Of a stretch of 20,206 nt of DNA, positions 8,449 to 13,958 are shown one piece after another; position 1 is the first letter of the stretch, and the number at the start of each line of letters is the position of its first letter. Source of the stretch: an uncultured Candidatus Melainabacteria bacterium (GTDB taxonomy: Bacteria > Cyanobacteriota > Vampirovibrionia > LMEP-6097); NCBI GenBank assembly GCA_937927525.1, contig CALBDR010000493.1, forward strand, positions 1-20,206, read 5' to 3'. The notes under the pieces are model-generated. The model ran no database searches, was not told where the DNA came from, and worked only from the letters and a program-made list of their open reading frames with translations. The position numbers were made by a program, and so were the translations under genes.

Positions 8449-8457
8449 ATATTACCA
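8449..8457 (-). promoter_or_regulatory. Extended -10 box upstream of the 175-aa gene
   Basis: On the minus strand TGGTAATAT (TG-n-TAATAT) ends 7 nt before the ATG at 8441, within the 20-nt gap after the initiator gene. There is no SD, so the transcript would start at or beside the ATG. The same nine bases occur before the HNH gene. I saw no good -35. Confidence 0.45.
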
Positions 8458-8461
8458 TATT

Positions 8462-10174
8462 TTATCTGCGAAATACTGAACGTCTTTTTTCTCCACGTTT
8501 CATTAAGAAGCTAATTAAATCGTCATTACTTAATCTTTCACGTCTAACTTTCTTAGTAGTCCAACGAGTTCCTTCCTTGACTGGGACGCTAACAAACATA
8601 GAATCTCCTTTCAATTCATCTAACTCTATACAGTTGTCAATACGTGTATGTAACTTTCTAACTTTCTCTTTTAATTCTTCATTAATTTTCTTTAATTCTT
8701 CGGAACCTTCAGTGGTGTTGAGTTTAGCCTCTTTAATTTCTTGCTTAAGTCTGTAACACTCACTTTTATGGCTAAGTTCCATCCTCCTAATCTTTGCGTC
8801 ATGTTTAGCTTTTTCTTCTCTTAGAGCTAATACTTCTTCTTCTAATTTATTTAATTTGTCCTCATTATTTATTTGCCATAAATGTTTTTCGTAATCGAAC
8901 TCGCCTTTATCTCTTTCAAGTTCGTTCATCATATTTCTTAAGTCTTGCTCTTTCTCTAAATCTCTTATTTGCAACTGGTGTTTACAAGAAGCTCTTTTAA
9001 TAGCTGTGTCTTTATCCACACCTCTTCTCATTAGCTTATAAATGTAATTGTGAATCTCGTCTCCTTGAATAAAATAAGTCAATTTAGTTTTCTGGTGGTA
9101 GTAATCCATGAACTCGTTTATATATTTTAAGAAAAATCCTATAGAAAACGTAGAGATAGCTGACGTATCTTCCATCCAATAGAACTTAGCACGTAATACA
9201 GCGTTCCAGTGCTCTACAACGAACGTTATTACTTCTTGGTAGGTGTCTATACCTAAAGAGGTAAAAACATCTCTCAGGCGGTCAGCAATCGACCTCTCCT
9301 TCGCTCCGAACACGTACGGCACGCCATGGAATTTTAAGTAGGCATCCTCGATGGTTTTTTGCAAAGTTTTATAAACGTTTACGTCCGCCATACCCGACCC
9401 AGCGGGTTCCTGCGTTACTATATTTTTACTTTTAAAGAGATTAAGGGAAGAAATAGATATAGATTTATTTATATTATTTTTATTAATATTTTTATTAATA
9501 TTATTTTTCTTATTTATATAACTATTTATATTATAGTCCCCTTTAATATTTTTATATTTAGTATTTACAAAATTATTAAAATCTATCTTCTTCTTATTAT
9601 TTCCTTTAATAAATATATTTATATATTTATTATTCTTTATAGGTTCAGTTTTTGTACCTTGACAAGGTTCAATTTTTGTACCTTGACGAGCAAATTTTTT
9701 TTGGTCTACCTTGAGTTTAGCTTTAGGAGGTTCTGTATTTTTAGTCTCAGGTAAATTAGTTTTTTCTTTCTTTGAATTTCTCACGGTATTAACTCCTGCT
9801 GTGTTTAATAATTCTTCTATGTTTAAGCTGTATTCGTATATGAATCCTCTAGATAACTGCACCTTGTATCTATTAATTAATCCTGACTGGTGCAATTCTT
9901 TAAGACTATTAATAAGTGTAGTTCTACCTATATTAAGCCCACTATAAAAATGTTCACCATTCTTATCCTGCAACCCTTCTAAGAAATGTTTTATTGTAAT
10001 AACTTCTCTTGTTTTATTGTGTCCGTATGTTCTTCTGAATATATACTGCAAACAAAGGTACTGTGACCTTGGTAGTTTATCAATATAAAAACAAGTTAAA
10101 ATTCTTGTTATATTTTCTCTTGTTACGTAGTTAGGTTTTTCCCAATCAATTTTCTTGTCTAAAAAATATCTCAT
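8462..10174 (-). CDS. Replication initiator-like protein with winged-helix N-terminus
   Basis: This 570-aa protein starts with a winged-helix-like domain (1-120; SLKELHQSGLINRYKV is typical of the recognition part), similar to phage O-type replication proteins. Residues 125-250 are a low-complexity linker, very rich in Asn, Lys and Ile at 178-248, with a short repeat QGTKIEP/QGTKTEP at 164-177. Residues 255-370 form a second folded domain encoded by DNA of much higher G+C. Residues 400-515 are a long charged coiled coil, followed by a basic C-terminus. Gene position (first in the replication operon, upstream of the helicase) and the iteron-like repeats inside the gene fit an initiator that binds its own coding region. 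The ATG at 10174 has no SD, and a TATAAT lies 8 nt upstream. The initiator role is inferred from architecture and context. Confidence 0.7.
   Translation of the reverse strand: MRYFLDKKIDWEKPNYVTRENITRILTCFYIDKLPRSQYLCLQYIFRRTYGHNKTREVITIKHFLEGLQDKNGEHFYSGLNIGRTTLINSLKELHQSGLINRYKVQLSRGFIYEYSLNIEELLNTAGVNTVRNSKKEKTNLPETKNTEPPKAKLKVDQKKFARQGTKIEPCQGTKTEPIKNNKYINIFIKGNNKKKIDFNNFVNTKYKNIKGDYNINSYINKKNNINKNINKNNINKSISISSLNLFKSKNIVTQEPAGSGMADVNVYKTLQKTIEDAYLKFHGVPYVFGAKERSIADRLRDVFTSLGIDTYQEVITFVVEHWNAVLRAKFYWMEDTSAISTFSIGFFLKYINEFMDYYHQKTKLTYFIQGDEIHNYIYKLMRRGVDKDTAIKRASCKHQLQIRDLEKEQDLRNMMNELERDKGEFDYEKHLWQINNEDKLNKLEEEVLALREEKAKHDAKIRRMELSHKSECYRLKQEIKEAKLNTTEGSEELKKINEELKEKVRKLHTRIDNCIELDELKGDSMFVSVPVKEGTRWTTKKVRRERLSNDDLISFLMKRGEKRRSVFRR
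9481..9640. other. Very AT-rich segment, candidate DNA-unwinding element
   Basis: Counting bases gives 16 G or C in these 160 nt (10%), far below the rest of the window. The strand is a mixture of ATTAATATT, TTTATAT and similar words and encodes the Asn/Lys/Ile linker of the initiator. It directly adjoins the paired direct repeats at 9642-9687. Origins placed inside initiator genes, such as that of lambda O, pair initiator sites with such a segment. Confidence 0.5.
9642..9687. repeat. Two 22-bp direct repeats (iteron-like) inside the initiator gene
   Basis: The copies at 9642-9663 and 9666-9687 match at 21 of 22 positions and share the core TTTTTGTACCTTGAC. The repeat period is 24 bp. A partial third copy (TACCTTGA at 9707-9714) lies 28 nt further on. 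The repeat also encodes QGTKIEP/QGTKTEP, so a protein-level explanation is possible. The adjoining 10% G+C segment favours a binding-site role. Confidence 0.5.
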
Positions 10175-10177
10175 AAT

Positions 10178-10189
10178 GTATAATTATAC
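10178..10189. promoter_or_regulatory. Symmetric bidirectional promoter between initiator and AAA+ genes
   Basis: The 18-nt gap between the two divergent ATGs is centred on the perfect palindrome GTATAATTATAC. It supplies TATAAT to the plus strand (10179-10184) and to the minus strand (10188-10183). Each -10 ends exactly 8 nt before its ATG and neither gene has an SD, so both mRNAs would be leaderless. On the plus side TTGTCT (10155-10160), with an 18-nt spacer, is a fair -35. The minus side has no good -35. Confidence 0.6.
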
Positions 10190-10192
10190 CCT

Positions 10193-11377
10193 ATGGAGAT
10201 AACTCTAGAATCATTAAAAGAAGGAATAAACTATTTTCATTCAGAAATGTTAGCTCTTCACAAAGAGATTCTTAAAAGAAATATTAAAGATCTTCCTGAT
10301 AGAACTATAGTTTCTACAGGCGAGGAAATTATTTTTAAGTACGATAAAGATAAAATAGTTACAACTAAAAAATACAAGGATTTAGACTATCTGCTAAAAA
10401 CTCACAAGACTATAGATTACTTTATAATTATTGGGTCTGTAAATCAACAATTCTTACTAGACTCTTATTTTGATTCTCCATACAAAAAAATACTTGTTAT
10501 TCAAACAAAGCCTTGCGAGTATTTAAAATTATTTAATAGTGTGCCTGATATGATAATGAAAGATAAGTCAAGACCTTCTTTCGTTTTACATCACGATTAC
10601 TCTAAAACTAAACACGTTGGATTGTCTAAACTTAAAAAATATGTCGAGGATAATAAAATTCATATTCTAGGGGACACGGGTATTTCTTGTAAAGGGATAA
10701 CCCTAATGGGAGTTCCGGGTACAGGCAAGACTTATAGTTCTAAGTTAATTGCCAAGATACTAGACTTACCTTTGTATGAGTTAGATCTTACTTCTATATT
10801 TAATTCTCTTCTAGGGGAAACTGAAAATAATGTGGATCAAGCTTTAAGCTTTTTAAACCATAGGTGTGTAGTCCTGTTAGATGAAGTAGATAAGTTTTTT
10901 AACTCAGGGCTTAAAAATACTCACTTTACTCACGCTAGTTCTACTTCTAAATTACTTAAATTTATGAATAATAACGATCACGTATTTTTTGTTATGACTG
11001 CTAACAAGTCAGAGGGCATACCGCCTGAGTTTATGCGTAAAGGAAGAATAGATACTCATTTTTATATAGACTTCCCATCAAGTCAAGAATTAGAAGCTTA
11101 TGCTAAACACTTTGTAAACAGAGTTAAGTTAAAAGAGAGAACTAAAAATACTTTTCTTAGTAAAGTAAAACCTCTTTATGAAGAAATGGAAGCTAAGAAT
11201 TATTTGTTTACTGACATGGAAGGATACTTAAAAGATTTATATACAGAATACTTAAATAATCCTCAAGAGTTTAAATCATTTACTTTAGACTTGCCTGTTG
11301 CAGATTACGAGATAAACAAGACTAAATTCACTGATATTATAAAATGGAGTAAAGATAATGCAAGACCAGCTAATTGA
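10193..11377 (+). CDS. AAA+ ATPase, Ycf46-like
   Basis: This 394-aa protein has an N-terminal alpha/beta region (1-130, with YFIIIGSVNQQFLLD and KKILVIQT strands) and a complete AAA+ module. Walker A is GVPGTGKT at 173-180, and Walker B is VVLLDEVD with D230 and E231. Sensor 1 is TAN near 269-271. The second region of homology EFMRKGRID carries arginine-finger candidates R282 and R285. The sequence GLSKLKKYVEDN before the P-loop and the short N-domain resemble the Ycf46 family rather than FtsH, and there is no protease domain. AAA+ proteins of this class remodel proteins or complexes, and the substrate here is unknown. It heads the plus-strand block, with a 20-nt overlap into the next gene. 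The start is chosen at the first ATG. No SD is present and a TATAAT lies 8 nt upstream. Confidence 0.88.
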   Translation: MEITLESLKEGINYFHSEMLALHKEILKRNIKDLPDRTIVSTGEEIIFKYDKDKIVTTKKYKDLDYLLKTHKTIDYFIIIGSVNQQFLLDSYFDSPYKKILVIQTKPCEYLKLFNSVPDMIMKDKSRPSFVLHHDYSKTKHVGLSKLKKYVEDNKIHILGDTGISCKGITLMGVPGTGKTYSSKLIAKILDLPLYELDLTSIFNSLLGETENNVDQALSFLNHRCVVLLDEVDKFFNSGLKNTHFTHASSTSKLLKFMNNNDHVFFVMTANKSEGIPPEFMRKGRIDTHFYIDFPSSQELEAYAKHFVNRVKLKERTKNTFLSKVKPLYEEMEAKNYLFTDMEGYLKDLYTEYLNNPQEFKSFTLDLPVADYEINKTKFTDIIKWSKDNARPAN

Positions 11378-11744
11378 AATAGTAAAAGGAACTATAAACG
11401 ATTATAAGGTAGAAGTTTCGGTTATACTCGAAGAAAAGGTAGAAAATGTAGAAAGTTTCGAGTATACTCGAAAGTATTTGGGTAAATTTTCGTATCTAAT
11501 TTTAGATGATTTACCTGATAATTCTATACTAGACGTAAAGATACTTAACACCAAAAAAAGAACTTATAAGTCTAGTCGCTTTTATTTAGTCTTTAACAGA
11601 AAGTTTAAATTTGCTAGTATTATAAATAAAGAGAATGATGCCATAGGATTTTACGGCAGATTTGCTAAAGGTAAAAAAAGCAAGTATGACGAATCTCTTT
11701 ATTCTTACAGTGTTTACAAGCCTAAAGCTATAAAAAGTGTCTAG
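11358..11744 (+). CDS. Unknown 128-aa protein co-translated with the AAA+ ATPase
   Basis: I do not recognise this protein. It is soluble-looking, with alternating hydrophobic strands (FSYLILDDLPDNSILDVKIL, then RFYLVFNRKFKFASII) and a Lys/Tyr-rich C-terminus, so a small beta-rich domain is likely. The start overlaps the AAA+ gene by 20 nt and has GGAG (11346-11349) 8 nt upstream, which indicates tight co-expression and possibly an adaptor or partner of the ATPase (inference). The coding region holds two palindromic sites at 11416-11433 and 11456-11473 that lie in different reading frames. The stop codon lies inside a long hairpin. Confidence 0.75.
   Translation: MQDQLIEIVKGTINDYKVEVSVILEEKVENVESFEYTRKYLGKFSYLILDDLPDNSILDVKILNTKKRTYKSSRFYLVFNRKFKFASIINKENDAIGFYGRFAKGKKSKYDESLYSYSVYKPKAIKSV
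11416..11473. repeat. Pair of 18-bp palindromic sites, 40 nt apart
   Basis: The site at 11456-11473 is a perfect palindrome, TTTCGAGTATACTCGAAA. The site at 11416-11433 is an imperfect copy, TTTCGGTTATACTCGAAG, matching at 15 of 18 positions. The 40-nt offset puts them in different reading frames, so the likeness is at DNA level. They look like sites for a dimeric DNA-binding protein. Confidence 0.6.
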
Positions 11745-11769
11745 TTTTTAAGGGCAAAAACTGGACACT
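11736..11769 (+). terminator. Long hairpin at the end of the 128-aa gene, possible terminator
   Basis: A 14-bp stem (AGTGTCTAGTTTTT with AAAAACTGGACACT, one T-G wobble) closes a 6-nt loop, AAGGGC. The stop codon lies in the left arm. No T-run follows on either strand, so a classical intrinsic terminator is uncertain. It may instead protect or regulate the mRNA. Confidence 0.45.
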
Positions 11770-11791
11770 CTTAACTATATTTTAATAATTG

Positions 11792-11800
11792 TGGTAATAT
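11792..11800 (+). promoter_or_regulatory. Extended -10 box for the HNH gene
   Basis: TGGTAATAT ends 6 nt before the ATG at 11807, and TTAACT at 11771-11776 with an 18-nt spacer could serve as -35. There is no SD before the ATG. The same nine bases precede the 175-aa gene on the other strand. Confidence 0.5.
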
Positions 11801-11806
11801 TAAAGT

Positions 11807-12214
11807 ATGATACATTATCCGTCATACATATCTGTGTTTGATCAAAATAAACCTAGAAGATATCCAAGTGATGAAGCTTTATTAAAAACCAATCCTCATG
11901 TAAAAGGAGTGCCTACTAAAATACTTAAACAAATGAATAGGCATCACATAAATTTAGATAGGTCAGATGGCAGAGCTGAGAATATCCATGTAGTAAACTC
12001 TGATACTCATACTCAACTGCACCAGCAACTGCACCAAATGCAAACAGAAATGATTAACAAAGGCATCATAGGTTATGATAGAAAAAATCCTCATTACTTT
12101 ATTAAGGATAAAAATTTGTTAGAGAAGTTAACGCCCGCTTTAAAAAAACCTCTTGATTTTTATGCCCGTGAAATAGATAGGGAAAAAGGCAAATATCTTG
12201 CTGCCTTAAGTTAA
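11807..12214 (+). CDS. HNH-type endonuclease-like protein
   Basis: This 135-aa protein has an HNH core: HH at 46-47 (RHHINLDRSDGR), N59 and H68 (ENIHVVNSDTH), followed by LHQQLHQ. This follows the H-H, N, H order of the family, in which a beta-beta-alpha metal site cuts DNA. No zinc-ribbon cysteines are present, as in several phage HNH proteins. The rest is basic and could bind DNA. It is a stand-alone gene with its own promoter, and its stop overlaps the stop of the convergent D gene. It could be a homing nuclease or a packaging/processing nuclease. Position outside the terminase region favours an accessory or homing role (inference). Confidence 0.7.
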   Translation: MIHYPSYISVFDQNKPRRYPSDEALLKTNPHVKGVPTKILKQMNRHHINLDRSDGRAENIHVVNSDTHTQLHQQLHQMQTEMINKGIIGYDRKNPHYFIKDKNLLEKLTPALKKPLDFYAREIDREKGKYLAALS

Positions 12215-12230
12215 GTTTTAGGTCTTAACT
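12209..12230. terminator. Weak hairpin at the convergent junction
   Basis: AGTTAAG (12209-12215) pairs with CTTAACT (12224-12230) across an 8-nt loop, at the point where the HNH and D genes converge and overlap. The stem is only 7 bp, AT-rich and without a T-run, so termination is doubtful. Confidence 0.2.
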
Positions 12231-13203
12231 CTATATCAGTAGTAAAGTCACCTTTTTTATTAAAGTTATAATTAATTCTATGTACTATGTAATTGCCGTT
12301 AATTGCTGAGGGCAATCCTTTTATAATTATTGGTGCTTCTGCAAATACTCTTTGTCTACCTTCAGTGGTTATACTTAGTTCTTGTTCCGATCTTCCTATC
12401 TGTTGTAGTTTTAACTGAGCTAGTCTTCTAGCCTCTGCTTCTGTTGAGTATATTTTAGGTAAAGACTCCGTAGCTCCTGAAGTTGAACCTTCTAGTATTC
12501 TTTTAGTTGTTAGTTCTCCGTCAGGTCCAGTTGTTCTATATCTTGCGTAAATACCTGAATAACTGTTTTTGTTGTCTATTCTATATTTATAGGTTAGTAT
12601 GTCTTGCGGACGGGACAGAGTTATAGTTGTCAAATCCTGATTAGTAGCTACATTTTTAGCCTCATCTTTCCTAGTAAAGAGTAATATTTCATTTTGTACT
12701 TTAAATACAGCGTCATATTCTACCGCTAAATCTAATAATAGCCTTTGACTACTTATTTCTTTCTGCTCTCTACTTACTATAATGGAATTAAAGTAAGGGT
12801 CTATTCTAGGGGTTAAAGAAGACTCTACAGCTATTTGATCTACTATAGAGCCTATACTTACGTTTAGGAATGTTCTATTTTTCTTAGTCCTAAATGAGTC
12901 ATTATGTGTAGCTGAACTTAAAGTAAGTCTTAACTTATCGTCTGTGGTATCGCCTTCAGCCACAGCAGGTCCTAGAGTAAAATAACCTACAGTATATAAA
13001 TTAGGAACATAACCTATCCTTAGTCTTATTACATTACCTGAGGGAGGTAGTTGTACGTTATTAACGTCAGTTAAGCAAAGTTCTAATATATCGTTTTTCT
13101 GCCCTGCTTCATCAGTAGCTCTTAGGCTAGTTACTCTTTTTTCTATTTCAAAAAGTCTGTTACCTGAATCATCATATAGTTCTATACTAGGTCTAAGTGC
13201 CAT
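12211..13203 (-). CDS. D: Tail protein D (P2 gpD-like baseplate hub)
   Basis: This 330-aa protein matches the late control gene D / gp27-type hub family. It has an N-terminal beta domain (RPSIELYDDSGNRLFEI, then DEAGQKNDILELCL and IRLRIGY) and a central region with SSLTPRIDPYF and LLLDLAVEYDAVF. It ends in IIIKGLPSAINGNYIVHRINYNFNKKGDFTTDIEL, a typical gpD ending. The hub sits at the base of the tail tube and holds the spike. It is last in the tail operon, after X, as expected for a P2-like FETUD order. The start has TGGAG 6 nt upstream, and one nucleotide separates it from the X stop. P2 gpD is somewhat longer (about 390 aa). Confidence 0.9.
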   Translation of the reverse strand: MALRPSIELYDDSGNRLFEIEKRVTSLRATDEAGQKNDILELCLTDVNNVQLPPSGNVIRLRIGYVPNLYTVGYFTLGPAVAEGDTTDDKLRLTLSSATHNDSFRTKKNRTFLNVSIGSIVDQIAVESSLTPRIDPYFNSIIVSREQKEISSQRLLLDLAVEYDAVFKVQNEILLFTRKDEAKNVATNQDLTTITLSRPQDILTYKYRIDNKNSYSGIYARYRTTGPDGELTTKRILEGSTSGATESLPKIYSTEAEARRLAQLKLQQIGRSEQELSITTEGRQRVFAEAPIIIKGLPSAINGNYIVHRINYNFNKKGDFTTDIELRPKT

Positions 13204-13204
13204 T

Positions 13205-13417
13205 TTAACTCCATAATGTTATAACTTCGTCTGTAGCTTCTGCTTCTTCGTTGATTTCAGGTAATTCTATTTCTAGGTTCTCTGGCAAACAGCTAGGATA
13301 ATCTAATAGATGTGGATTAGACCTAAGAACTATTTCTGTAGTACCTCTTTCGTTACCGTAGAATTTAAAACATATAAGGTCTAGAAAATCACCTTGTTTA
13401 GTAGTGTATTTAGCCAC
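13205..13417 (-). CDS. X: Tail protein X (P2 gpX-like, LysM-like)
   Basis: This 70-aa protein closely follows the gpX pattern: TKQGDFLDLICFKFYGNERGTTEIV, then RSNPHLLDYPSCLPENLEIELPEI. Compare the family form QGDTLDxICxRYYG...VxxANPGL...LPxGTxVxLP. The fold is LysM-like. In contractile phage tails it caps or stabilises the hub, and it is often encoded between U and D, as here. It overlaps the U gene end by 8 nt. Confidence 0.92.
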   Translation of the reverse strand: MAKYTTKQGDFLDLICFKFYGNERGTTEIVLRSNPHLLDYPSCLPENLEIELPEINEEAEATDEVITLWS

Positions 13418-13958
13418 CTAATAAATCTCCCTCTACTCTGTCTAAGGTATTACTTATACCCCTTAAAGCTCTTGTCCCGTCTTGTACGAATAGATTATCT
13501 CTACTTACTGTAAGGACACCTAAATCAAGTAAAGTATTTCTTGTAGATCTAGAATCCTCTAAGTCTTTTTCTAGCTCTAGAGTAAATTCTTGCTTTAAAG
13601 GTACTCCAAATTGGTTATAAAACTCTTTACCTACATTGATATCTTTTATTACCCATTTACCCAAGTTTCTTCCTATACCATCGAAAAGAGAAAAAGATTG
13701 ACCAGAATCGCCCATTCTAACAAGTTCCTCTACTGATTGATTGCCAAATAAGTCGTTGAGCGAAAGAATATTGCTAAAATCCGAGTAAAGTATTCCGTTT
13801 AATATTTTAGTGGAAGACTTTTTACCCGCCCACCTTAAGCTGTTATCTGCTACTAACTTTTCTTGAGTAGTCCAGTCATAGCTTTCTTTTTCATTAACTC
13901 TCTGAAAGTTAGTGCTGTCAGCAGTGAATATAAAATCTCCTAGTCTCATTAATGGCAT
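13410..13958 (-). CDS. U: Tail protein U (P2 gpU-like)
   Basis: This 182-aa protein matches gpU. It has MRLGDFIFTADSTNFQRVNEKESYDW, then KILNGILYSDF, LVRMGDSGQSFSLFDGIGRNLGKWVIKDI and F...GVPLKQEFTLELEK. The equivalents in P2 gpU are LNGxLYPE, PxxLxxGxGxxxGxW and FxxxGxPRxxxFxLxLxR. The family is needed for tail completion. The gene follows the tape measure with a 1-nt overlap, as in P2. P2 gpU is about 160 aa, and the extra C-terminal 30 residues here have no recognised role. Confidence 0.9.
   Translation of the reverse strand: MPLMRLGDFIFTADSTNFQRVNEKESYDWTTQEKLVADNSLRWAGKKSSTKILNGILYSDFSNILSLNDLFGNQSVEELVRMGDSGQSFSLFDGIGRNLGKWVIKDINVGKEFYNQFGVPLKQEFTLELEKDLEDSRSTRNTLLDLGVLTVSRDNLFVQDGTRALRGISNTLDRVEGDLLGG

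Noticed and set aside
9642..9687. CRISPR-like repeat
   Set aside because: There are only two full copies with a 2-nt gap, so there are no spacers. An iteron or protein repeat explains it better.
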